From ZC4RG30 sp046047615 (GTDB taxonomy: Bacteria > Pseudomonadota > Gammaproteobacteria > Steroidobacterales > Steroidobacteraceae): 64,000 nt of DNA. Each line of letters opens with the position of its first letter. Position 1 is the stretch's first letter. Below, piece after piece: positions 16,961 through 24,174 of this stretch. The notes below the pieces were generated by a model, which ran no database searches, was not told the origin of the DNA, and worked only from the letters and a program-made list of their open reading frames with translations. The DNA lies in assembly GCA_046047615.1 (NCBI GenBank), contig JBJOHO010000089.1:124001-188000 (forward strand), read 5' to 3'. Made by a program: the position numbers and the translations under genes.

Positions 16961-17524
16961 ATGCACAACCCTCTGTCGCTCCACCACCATGCGCTGCCCT
17001 CGCCGGCGGGAGGGCTGCTGATGGTCTTCGACGGCCAAAGCCGGTTGCGCGCGTTGGACTGGCAGGACCATGAAGCCCGCCTTCTGAAGATGTTGCGCCG
17101 GCACTATGGCCCCTCCGGCAGCGGCCACACCTTGAGCGCAGCACCGCCGCCCCCGCAGTTCACAGCGGCCCTGGAGGCCTACTTCGCTGGCGAGCACGCG
17201 GCCATCGATGCGCTGACCATCGAGACGGGTGGCACGGCGTTCCAGCGCGAAGTCTGGGCCGCCCTGAGGCAGATTCCAGCCGGAGAGACCCTCGGCTACG
17301 GCGAACTGGCGCGCCGCATCGGTCGACCGGCCGCCGTACGGGCCACGGGCTTGGCGGTGGGTGCCAACCCGGTGTCCATCGTGGTGCCCTGCCACCGCGT
17401 GATCGGCAGCGATGGCAGCCTGACGGGCTACGCTGGCGGACTGGAGCGCAAGCGCTGGTTGCTCGAGCACGAGGGCGCAGGCTTCAAGCCGGCGCTCCCG
17501 CCGGAATCCAGACCGCGCCCTTGA
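16961..17524 (+). CDS. ogt: methylated-DNA-protein cysteine methyltransferase
   Basis: 187 residues from the ATG at 16961 (MHNPLSLHHH). It removes alkyl groups from O6-alkylguanine in DNA onto its own cysteine. The acceptor motif is PCHRVIGSDG with the helix-turn-helix segment TAFQREVWAALRQIPAGETL before it and the conserved GYAGGLERKRWLL after it. There is no Ada regulatory domain, so this is the Ogt/MGMT short form. It is divergent from the PQQ dehydrogenase, and its last 41 bases overlap the convergent 3' end of the NTF2-like gene. Confidence 0.95.
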   Translation: MHNPLSLHHHALPSPAGGLLMVFDGQSRLRALDWQDHEARLLKMLRRHYGPSGSGHTLSAAPPPPQFTAALEAYFAGEHAAIDALTIETGGTAFQREVWAALRQIPAGETLGYGELARRIGRPAAVRATGLAVGANPVSIVVPCHRVIGSDGSLTGYAGGLERKRWLLEHEGAGFKPALPPESRPRP

Positions 17525-17900
17525 TGTGCTGGATCAGGCCGCGGGCGTCCAGCCGGTAGAGGATCAGGAACTCCACGTCCACGGCAGCGCCTTCCGGAAC
17601 CGTCGTCATCCCCGAGTAGCCCCTCTCCGCGAGCACCTGCGGCGTCAGCGCCTTCAGGCCCTCGAAGCGGATCACCACGTTCGCCACGAACGCGCCTTCT
17701 CCCGGAAAAAATTGCAGCAGGGTGACCGTTTCGCGGCAGTAGGCGTGGAAGAACCGGTAGAACTCGCGGAAGGCCGGCTTGCCCTGGATGCGGAAGCCGG
17801 CGTTTTCCAGCGCGAAGTCATCGGCAAAGAAACCCTCGAGCGTGCCGTAGTCGCGCGCGTTGAAAGCGCTGACGTAGCGCGCGTAGTCTTCGCGTTTCAC
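17484..17900 (-). CDS. NTF2-like (SnoaL-type) protein
   Basis: 138 residues with the fold pattern of small NTF2-like/SnoaL proteins: an N-terminal helix (EDYARYVSAFNARDYGTLEGFF), FADDFALENAGFRIQG and a beta-sheet half ending GLIQHIKGAVW. Members are enzymes (isomerases, cyclases, dehydratases) or binding proteins for small hydrophobic molecules. The start overlaps the monooxygenase stop by 4 bases (17897-17900), so it is translated with it and may process the monooxygenase product. Its 3' end overlaps ogt on the other strand by 41 bases. The substrate is unknown. Confidence 0.8.
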   Translation of the reverse strand: MKREDYARYVSAFNARDYGTLEGFFADDFALENAGFRIQGKPAFREFYRFFHAYCRETVTLLQFFPGEGAFVANVVIRFEGLKALTPQVLAERGYSGMTTVPEGAAVDVEFLILYRLDARGLIQHIKGAVWIPAGAPA

Positions 17901-19498
17901 TGGCAGCGGAAACCTTCGTAGCCCCTCGCCACCACCTGCCGGCAGCGCTCCACGTAGGTGGGAAAGCCGATCCAGGCCAGGAACACACGCGCTTTGCCCG
18001 GGATATTGGATCCCAGGTACCAGGAGTTGCCCTTGGTGTAGAGCGTGGAGTCCGCGATTGCCGCCACTTCCTTCACCCAGCCTTCCTCGGCCTCCGTCGT
18101 GGCCTCCATCTCATGCAGTCCCTGACCCTGCAGGTGCCCGATGGCCCCGGCGATGAAGTTCACGTCCTGCTCGATCGACGGCACGACGTTCGTGAACACG
18201 GACGGACTGCCCGGCCCGGTCACCATGAACAGGTTCGGGAAGCCTTGGGTCTGGATGCCCAGGTAGGTCTTGGGGCCCGCCGCCCACTTCTGGCCAAGGG
18301 TGAGGCCATTGCGGCCGCGGATGTCCATGCGCAGCAAGGTGCCTGTCATGGCGTCGAATCCGGTGGCGAAGACGATGATGTCGACTGCATGCGTCTTGCC
18401 GTCGAAGACCAGTCCCTCAGGGACGATCCTCTCGATGGAACGTCCCTGCATGGCCACCAGGCTGACGTTCGGCCGGTTGTAGGTGGCATAGTAGTCGCTG
18501 TCGAGGCAGATGCGCTTGATGCCGAACAGATGCTTCGGCAGCAGCGCCTCGGCAGTGGCCGGATCCTTGACCGTGCTGCGGATCTTGTCGCGCACGAAGT
18601 CGGCGGCGATCTTGTTGGCATCCTCGTTCACCATCAGGTCGTTGAACGCGGCCCCGAAGGAGGTGCCGCCCCTCTGCCAACGCTCCTCCATGACGGCCAG
18701 GCGTGCCTCGGCAGGCTCCGCGAGCGCAGACACGTCACGGTGGAAGAACTCCGCGCCGATCGGCATCAACGCGACGCGCTGGCGCATGGCCTTGTAGCCG
18801 CGCTTGACCTCGGCCTGCACCTCGGGATCGAGCACCGCGTTGCGTGCGGGGATGGAATAACTGGCCGTGCGCTGGAAGACCGTCAGATGGGCCGCCGTGC
18901 GCGCGATCTCCGGGATGACCTGGATACCAGAGGACCCGGTGCCGATGACGGCCACGCGCTTGCCGGAGAAGTCGATCCCGTCGCGGGGCCAGTTGCCCGT
19001 GTGGACGATCTTGCCGGCGAAACTGTCGCGTCCGGGGATGTCGGGGAGATTGGCCGCGGAGAGGCAACCGGTGGCCATGATGCAGTAGCGGCTGGTGAGC
19101 GTGCTGCCGTCGGACAGGCCGACCTTCCACAGTCCCGAGGCGTCGTCATGGACAGCCCCCGTCACCCGGGTGTTGAACTGGATGTCCTTGCGGAGGTTGT
19201 AGCGGTCCGCCACGTGATTGAGGTAGCGCAGGATCTCCGGGCCGGTCGCATAGCGCTCGCTCCACACCCACTCCTGCTGCAGCGCCTCGTCGAACTGGTA
19301 GGAGTACTCCATGCTCTCGATGTCGCAGCGTGCACCGGGGTAGCTGTTCCAATACCAGGTCCCGCCAACCCCGCCCCCGGCTTCAAAGACCCGGGCACGC
19401 AGCCCCAGACCGCGCAAGCGGTAGAGCATGTAGAGGCCCGCAAAGCCTGCGCCGACCACGACGGCATCCAGATCAGGATCGAATTGAGACTGCGCCAT
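17897..19498 (-). CDS. Baeyer-Villiger flavin monooxygenase
   Basis: 533 residues from the ATG at 19498, chosen because GGGGGT lies 7 bases upstream; an in-frame GTG at 19504 is the alternative. There are two dinucleotide folds, GAGFAGLYMLYRL near the N-terminus for FAD and VIGTGSSGIQVIPEIA near residue 185 for NADPH. The class fingerprint FxGxxxHTxxWP is present as FAGKIVHTGNWP. The family inserts oxygen next to a ketone carbonyl to give an ester or lactone; cyclohexanone and phenylacetone monooxygenases are known members. The gene lies downstream of ligAB and overlaps the NTF2-like gene, so it may act on a cyclic or aromatic ketone. Confidence 0.93.
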   Translation of the reverse strand: MAQSQFDPDLDAVVVGAGFAGLYMLYRLRGLGLRARVFEAGGGVGGTWYWNSYPGARCDIESMEYSYQFDEALQQEWVWSERYATGPEILRYLNHVADRYNLRKDIQFNTRVTGAVHDDASGLWKVGLSDGSTLTSRYCIMATGCLSAANLPDIPGRDSFAGKIVHTGNWPRDGIDFSGKRVAVIGTGSSGIQVIPEIARTAAHLTVFQRTASYSIPARNAVLDPEVQAEVKRGYKAMRQRVALMPIGAEFFHRDVSALAEPAEARLAVMEERWQRGGTSFGAAFNDLMVNEDANKIAADFVRDKIRSTVKDPATAEALLPKHLFGIKRICLDSDYYATYNRPNVSLVAMQGRSIERIVPEGLVFDGKTHAVDIIVFATGFDAMTGTLLRMDIRGRNGLTLGQKWAAGPKTYLGIQTQGFPNLFMVTGPGSPSVFTNVVPSIEQDVNFIAGAIGHLQGQGLHEMEATTEAEEGWVKEVAAIADSTLYTKGNSWYLGSNIPGKARVFLAWIGFPTYVERCRQVVARGYEGFRCQ

Positions 19499-19584
19499 GT
19501 TCACACCCCCGGTATCAGTGGTACCGAGGATTGCTCAAAAACACGGGCGACGGCAACTGGCAACACACCGGCTGCAAACAACGA

Positions 19585-19602
19585 GGCCCGCTTTCGCGGG
19601 CC
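19585..19602 (-). terminator. hairpin between ligB and the monooxygenase gene
   Basis: GGCCCGC at 19585-19591 and GCGGGCC at 19596-19602 form a perfect 7-base stem with a TTTC loop. Read on the minus strand it is followed by TCGTTGTTTG, a weak T-run. It probably ends or attenuates the ligAB transcript, meaning the monooxygenase may have its own promoter in the 131-base gap. Confidence 0.5.
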
Positions 19603-19635
19603 CCGGTGATGACGTGCAGAGATACCGGCGCACGC

Positions 19636-20481
19636 TCAGGACAGCGTGTTCTCCAGCACCAAGACGCCCGCCCCCGTATTGGAGATCGGCGCGTGGTAGT
19701 GCTTGTGGACCACCTTGACGCCCTCCTGCAGCGCACCACGCATCACGAGCCACATGATCGTCTCGATGCCCTCGGTGCCGGCGCGGCGCATGATCTCGGT
19801 GTTGCTGAATTGCGTCATCCACTCCGGATCGGTGGCGATGCGGTCCATGCATTCGAGGTCGAATTCGACGTCGATCAGGCCCGCACGCTCTCCCTGCAGC
19901 TGGTGCGAAAGTCCGCCAGTGCCGAAGATGACGACCTTCAGGTCCTCCGGATAGGACTCCACTGCACGGCGCAGCGCCTTGCCCAAGTCATGGCAACGCT
20001 TGGCCGTGGGCACGGGGTGCTGCACGGTATTCACCGCCAGCGGAATCGTGGTGACCGGCCAGACGTCATGCGTGCCGTACAGCGCGCGGATGGGATTGAC
20101 GAAGCCATGGTCAACCTTCATCTCCTGGCAGGTACAGATGTCGAACTCCTGCGCCACGAGCGACTCGGCGATGTGCCAGGAAAAAGCGGCATCACCCTTG
20201 AAGGGTGCGACCGGCTTCAGGGCCCAGCCTTCGTCCGCATTCTCATAGATGTCGGCGCAGCCCAAGGCGAAGGTCGGGACCTTGTCGAGGAAGAAGTTCA
20301 GGCCGTGGTCGTTGTAGACAACGATGACCACATCCGGCTTCTTCTCCTGGAGCCATGCCTTGGCAGGCTCATAGCCGTCGAAAAACCGCTTCCAGTACGG
20401 CTCCTGCGTGAGGCCATTGGCGATGGCATTGCCCACCGCCGGGATGTGTGAACTGGTGATGCCACCGAGGATCTTAGCCAT
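19636..20481 (-). CDS. ligB: extradiol dioxygenase catalytic (LigB-type beta) subunit
   Basis: 281 residues from the ATG at 20481. It matches the type II (class III) extradiol dioxygenase beta subunit of protocatechuate 4,5-dioxygenase, which cleaves the ring of catecholic acids with Fe(II). The iron ligands fit His12 (SSHIPAVG), His59 (YNDHGLNFF) and Glu240 (GIETIMW), with the acid/base His193 in GLSHQLQG. The spacing agrees with Sphingobium LigB to within two residues. It overlaps ligA by 8 bases and forms the alpha2beta2 enzyme with it. Gallate or another protocatechuate-like acid is an alternative substrate, because no other lig genes (ligC, ligI, ligJ, ligK) are nearby. Confidence 0.92.
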   Translation of the reverse strand: MAKILGGITSSHIPAVGNAIANGLTQEPYWKRFFDGYEPAKAWLQEKKPDVVIVVYNDHGLNFFLDKVPTFALGCADIYENADEGWALKPVAPFKGDAAFSWHIAESLVAQEFDICTCQEMKVDHGFVNPIRALYGTHDVWPVTTIPLAVNTVQHPVPTAKRCHDLGKALRRAVESYPEDLKVVIFGTGGLSHQLQGERAGLIDVEFDLECMDRIATDPEWMTQFSNTEIMRRAGTEGIETIMWLVMRGALQEGVKVVHKHYHAPISNTGAGVLVLENTLS

Positions 20482-20875
20482 TCCAGAAATCTCCGCGCTG
20501 CGCCAGACGCTCCGGCAGTCCTTCGCCCTTGGCCAGCAGCTTCGCCTGGAATTCCGGGGTCGTGATTCCCTGGAACTGCGCACCCGCGTCCTGCACCGAG
20601 GTGCCGCGCGGGATCGCCATCTTGGCCATGTAGTAGATGTTTGCGCCTGCGCGCAACATGCCGAGGAAGTCCTTCTTCAGGACGAACTCCTTGTACTTGC
20701 CGGCGACGCCATACTTGTCGCAATAGGCTGCCGGATCGCGGTCGAACTCGTTGCGGTTGTCTTCATTGCAGAAGGAAAACAGCAACTTGTTCAAGGGATA
20801 CGCACCATGGGCATGCTTGCCGTCGAATACGTAAGTCCCCGGGATATCTTCGTAATCGTGCTTCGTCCAGTTCAT
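20474..20875 (-). CDS. ligA: extradiol dioxygenase small (LigA-type alpha) subunit
   Basis: 133 residues matching the LigA alpha subunit of protocatechuate 4,5-dioxygenase, which caps the active site of LigB. Recognisable stretches are IPGTYVFDGKHAHGAYPLNK near the start and GMLRAGANIYYMAKMA in the middle, the typical LigA helices. It lies directly upstream of ligB and overlaps it by 8 bases, so the subunits are co-translated. A -10-like TATAGT (complement of 20923-20928) lies about 50 bases upstream with no good -35 element, which would fit an activator-dependent promoter. Confidence 0.92.
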   Translation of the reverse strand: MNWTKHDYEDIPGTYVFDGKHAHGAYPLNKLLFSFCNEDNRNEFDRDPAAYCDKYGVAGKYKEFVLKKDFLGMLRAGANIYYMAKMAIPRGTSVQDAGAQFQGITTPEFQAKLLAKGEGLPERLAQRGDFWNG

Positions 20876-20922
20876 CGTCAGGTTCCAGTGACACCGGCGC
20901 GGGACCGCCGGCGGACGCCCGG

Positions 20923-20928
20923 ACTATA
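20923..20928 (-). promoter_or_regulatory. possible ligAB promoter -10 element
   Basis: TATAGT on the minus strand, about 48 bases before the ligA start. No TTGACA-like hexamer lies at 16-18 bases, so it would need an activator. The assignment is tentative. Confidence 0.25.
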
Positions 20929-20987
20929 GCCGATCAAGCCGCCCAACCGGCGCCGGCGTATGCCGCAGTGGCGTAGGTAAAGGGCAC

Positions 20988-21016
20988 AAAAAAACCCGGG
21001 CTGGCCGGGTTTTTTC
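20988..21016. terminator. bidirectional rho-independent terminator after tRNA-fMet
   Basis: An A-run leading into AACCCGG, a GCTGG loop, then CCGGGTT leading into a T-run. On the minus strand it gives the stem plus a U-tract of seven, so it should end the tRNA-fMet transcript; it also works on the plus strand. Confidence 0.85.
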
Positions 21017-21022
21017 AAGTGC

Positions 21023-21048
21023 CCTGCTGGTGGAGCAAATCCAGCAGG
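21023..21048 (-). other. hairpin in the tRNA-fMet trailer
   Basis: CCTGCTGG at 21023-21030 and CCAGCAGG at 21041-21048 make a perfect 8-base stem with a 10-base loop, between the mature tRNA end and the terminator. It would be part of the precursor trailer, possibly affecting 3' processing. Confidence 0.5.
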
Positions 21049-21054
21049 AAGAGT

Positions 21055-21131
21055 TGGTAGCGGGGGCAGGATTTGAACCTGCGACCTTCGGGTTATGAGC
21101 CCGACGAGCTGCCAGACTGCTCCACCCCGCA
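21055..21131 (-). tRNA. initiator tRNA-fMet (CAT anticodon)
   Basis: A 77-base tRNA including encoded CCA. The anticodon loop is CTCATAA on a stem with three consecutive G:C pairs (GGG/CCC), the hallmark of initiator tRNA. The first acceptor position is mismatched, as required for initiators, but here it reads U1:U72 rather than the usual C1:A72. The discriminator base is A73. In many gammaproteobacteria this tRNA precedes rimP-nusA-infB; here those genes are absent and a terminator follows. Confidence 0.95.
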
Positions 21132-21145
21132 ACCGAGGGAGGCGA

Positions 21146-21173
21146 ATCATACACGGATTCGCCACCGTTGCAA
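21146..21173 (-). promoter_or_regulatory. tRNA-fMet promoter
   Basis: On the minus strand TTGCAA (complement of 21168-21173), a 16-base spacer and TATGAT (complement of 21146-21151), followed by a C-rich discriminator. Transcription would start near 21139, eight bases before the mature 5' end. It sits just beyond the nuoN stop. Confidence 0.6.
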
Positions 21174-21180
21174 GCCCCCG

Positions 21181-22632
21181 TCAGTGAAATGGCACCACGC
21201 CCTGCCCAAGCCGCATGACCGCATCTGGCATCAGCCCGAAGACCAAGGCCGCAAGGGCATTGACCGCCACCACAACACGCAAAGGAAGGCGCAAAACCGG
21301 CGCGGGCAGACCCTCTGGCGCCTTCTCGAAATACATCAGCCACACCACGCGCAGGTAGTAGAACGCTCCCACCACCGACATGAGTACGGCAACTCCGGCC
21401 AGCCAGACGTAGCCCGGACCCAGCAGCGCTTCGATCACACGAAGTTTCGGCCAGAAACCGACGAAAGGAGGAATGCCAGCCGTCGAGAACATGATGACCG
21501 CCATCACCACGGCCAACATGGGATCACGCCTGGAGAGCCCCTTGTAGTGCTCCAGCTCGTCCGCCTCGAACCCCTTCTGGGAACCGAGCAGGATGACGCC
21601 GAACGCGCCAAGGACCACCAGCACGTAGACCAGGGTGTAGTACAGCGCAGCCTGATAGCCTGCCGCCGTGCCGGAGACGAAACCCAGAAGGACGAAGCCC
21701 ACGTTGGCGATGGCCGAATAGCCCAGCATGCGGCGAAGGTTGGTCTGCGCAATCGCAACCACATTGCCCAGCACCAGCGACAGGACTGCGACCACTCCCA
21801 GCATCTGCACCCACGCATCGGTCACCGGGGCCAGCCCCTCCGCGAGGAGCCGGAATGCCAGCGCAAAAGAGGCCAGCTTGGGCACCGTGGCCACGAGCAT
21901 CGTGACGGCCGTCGGCGCACCTTGATAGACGTCCGGGACCCACATGTGGAAGGGCACTGCACCGAATTTGAAGGCCACCGCCACCACCACAAAAGCAATG
22001 CCCAGCAGCAGGCCCAGTGCCGGCTCGCCGCCCTGGACACTGGCTGCGATCTGCTCGAGCTGGAGGCTGCCCGTCAGGCCGTAGATCAGCGACATGCCAT
22101 ACAGCAGCATGCCCGACGCTATCGCACCGAGCACGAAGTACTTCATCGCCGCCTCAGCGGCCAGGCCATCGTCACGGTCGAAGGCCACCAGCGCATAAAG
22201 GGAAAGCGACAGGAGCTCGACACCGATGTAGATGGTGAGGAGATTGGCCGCCGAACCCATGACCTGGATGCCCAGCAGGGCGGTCATTGCCAATACGTAG
22301 AACTCACCCTTCTGGATGCGGCGTCGCGCCAGATATTCCCCGGAATAGAACAGCGCCACGGCCATGAACAGGTAACTGGCGAGCTTGAGGAGATAGGAGG
22401 CCTGGTCCGCCACGTAAAGTCCGTCGAAGATGACGGTACGTGGCCCTTGGCCGACCTGTGCCGTCACCAGGGCGCCGACCACGAGCAAGACCAGCGCCGC
22501 ACTCGCGGTACGCCCCGGTTGCCGCAGCCCAAAGAACACATCAAACATCAACAGCGCGCAGATCGCACCGGTGAGGTAGATCTCCGGCATCGCCGGCAGG
22601 ATCTGGGCCAGGCTGAAAGTGGCTTCGTTCAT
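21181..22632 (-). CDS. nuoN: NADH-quinone oxidoreductase subunit N
   Basis: 483-residue antiporter-like membrane subunit of complex I, with about 14 hydrophobic segments. Typical sequence includes LLLVVGALVTAQ, FYSGEYLARR and MLGYSAIANVGFVLLG, the conserved proton-channel helix. A conserved Lys pair region (FKFGAVPFHMWVPDVYQGAPT) marks the discontinuous helix. It is the last gene of the nuoA-N operon, 15 bases after nuoM. The tRNA-fMet promoter begins right after its stop. Confidence 0.97.
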   Translation of the reverse strand: MNEATFSLAQILPAMPEIYLTGAICALLMFDVFFGLRQPGRTASAALVLLVVGALVTAQVGQGPRTVIFDGLYVADQASYLLKLASYLFMAVALFYSGEYLARRRIQKGEFYVLAMTALLGIQVMGSAANLLTIYIGVELLSLSLYALVAFDRDDGLAAEAAMKYFVLGAIASGMLLYGMSLIYGLTGSLQLEQIAASVQGGEPALGLLLGIAFVVVAVAFKFGAVPFHMWVPDVYQGAPTAVTMLVATVPKLASFALAFRLLAEGLAPVTDAWVQMLGVVAVLSLVLGNVVAIAQTNLRRMLGYSAIANVGFVLLGFVSGTAAGYQAALYYTLVYVLVVLGAFGVILLGSQKGFEADELEHYKGLSRRDPMLAVVMAVIMFSTAGIPPFVGFWPKLRVIEALLGPGYVWLAGVAVLMSVVGAFYYLRVVWLMYFEKAPEGLPAPVLRLPLRVVVAVNALAALVFGLMPDAVMRLGQGVVPFH

Positions 22633-22647
22633 GTCTGGCGCGTCCTG

Positions 22648-24165
22648 TCAGGGCATCGGCAGCTTGGTCGACAGCATCTGCTCGACCAGGTGGTGGATGG
22701 ATCCGCTCATGACCTCGAGCAGCGGAGCGGGCCAGAGGCCCAGCAGCAGCACACCCACGGCAAGGATGCCGAGGATGAGGAACTCGCGGGCATCAAGGTC
22801 CTGCAACTCCGCAACTTGCGTGTTGGCCACGGGCCCGAACAGCACGCGCTTGACCAGCCACAAGGTGTAGGCGGCCCCGAGGATCAGGGTTGTGGCGGCA
22901 GCGAAGGCATACCAGAAGTTGGCCTTGAAGCTGGCGAGGATGACGAGGAACTCGCCGACAAAACCGGAGGTGCCGGGCAGACCGGCATTGGCCATCGAGA
23001 ACAGCACCATGAAGGCGCCGAACTTCGGCATGGTGTTGATGACGCCACCATACGCGCTGATCTCGCGGCTGTGGACGCGGTCATACATCACGCCAACACA
23101 GAGGAACATCGCCCCGGAAATCAGCCCGTGGGAGATCATCTGCACCATCGCGCCGTCCAAACCCATGGCGGCGCCCTGTGCGCTTCCCGTGGCCTCGACG
23201 ATGTCATAGGCCAGGAAGGCCCCCAGCGTGACGAACCCCATGTGGGCGATCGACGAGTAGGCAATCAGCTTCTTCATGTCCTGCTGCACCAGGGCCACGA
23301 AGCCGATGTAGACCACCGCCACAAGCGACAGGCCGATGAGCAGCCAGTCGAGCGAACGGCTGCCGTCCGGCGCGATCGGCAGGCTGAAACGCAGCAGGCC
23401 ATAGCCACCCAGCTTCAGCATGACCGCAGCCAGCACCACGGAACCACCGGTCGGGGCTTCGACGTGCGCGTCCGGAAGCCAGGTGTGCACCGGCCACATG
23501 GGAACCTTCACGGCAAAGGCGGCCAGGAACGCCAGGAAGATCCACTGCTGTTCGGCCAACGAGAGCGGCAACTGGTGGAAAGTCTCGATGGCGTAGTTTC
23601 CGGCCTCGAGATACATGTAGATCAAGGCGACCAACATGAACACGGAACCGAGGAAGGTGTAGAGGAAGAACTTGATGGTGGCGTAGATGCGCCGCGGACC
23701 GCCCCAGATGCCGATGATGAGGAACATCGGGATCAGCAGCGCTTCCCAGAAGAAATAGAACAGCAGCGCATCGAGGGACGCGAACACGCCCACCATGAGC
23801 CCGGACATGACCAGGAAGGCGCCGTAGTACTGGGCAACGCGATCGCTCACCGACTTCCAGCCCGCCAGCATGACGATCACCGTGGTGAACGTCGTGAGCA
23901 GCACCAGTGGCAAGGAAATGCCGTCGACACCGAGGTAGTAGTCGGCATTGAAGGTGGGAATCCACGAGGCCCGCTCCACGAACTGGAACGCGGCGGTGGA
24001 GCCGTCAAATCCGGCGTACAGCGGAATGCTGAGCGCCAACGCCGCCAGCGCGACGGCCAGTGACCACCAGCGCGCCAGGGCAGCCTTGCTGCCGAGCATC
24101 AGGGTGATGAGACCACCGGCAACGGGCAGCCAGATGAGGATTGAAAGTAGCTTGGAACTGAGCAT
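22648..24165 (-). CDS. nuoM: NADH-quinone oxidoreductase subunit M
   Basis: 505-residue antiporter-like subunit of the complex I membrane arm. Recognisable parts are ADYYLGVDGISLPLVLLTTF, FYFFWEALLIPMFLIIGIWGG with the conserved Glu, AVKVPMWPVHTWLPDAHVEAPT with the channel Lys, and KKLIAYSSIAHMGFV. Length and the order of motifs are normal. It lies between nuoL (9-base gap) and nuoN. Confidence 0.97.
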   Translation of the reverse strand: MLSSKLLSILIWLPVAGGLITLMLGSKAALARWWSLAVALAALALSIPLYAGFDGSTAAFQFVERASWIPTFNADYYLGVDGISLPLVLLTTFTTVIVMLAGWKSVSDRVAQYYGAFLVMSGLMVGVFASLDALLFYFFWEALLIPMFLIIGIWGGPRRIYATIKFFLYTFLGSVFMLVALIYMYLEAGNYAIETFHQLPLSLAEQQWIFLAFLAAFAVKVPMWPVHTWLPDAHVEAPTGGSVVLAAVMLKLGGYGLLRFSLPIAPDGSRSLDWLLIGLSLVAVVYIGFVALVQQDMKKLIAYSSIAHMGFVTLGAFLAYDIVEATGSAQGAAMGLDGAMVQMISHGLISGAMFLCVGVMYDRVHSREISAYGGVINTMPKFGAFMVLFSMANAGLPGTSGFVGEFLVILASFKANFWYAFAAATTLILGAAYTLWLVKRVLFGPVANTQVAELQDLDAREFLILGILAVGVLLLGLWPAPLLEVMSGSIHHLVEQMLSTKLPMP

Positions 24166-24174
24166 TGTCCGATC

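Noticed and set aside
21073..24063. A very long open frame (996 codons) on the plus strand opposite nuoN and nuoM
   Set aside because: Rich in His, Arg, Gln and Asp with no recognisable domain, fully antisense to conserved membrane subunits; a GC-rich codon-bias artefact.
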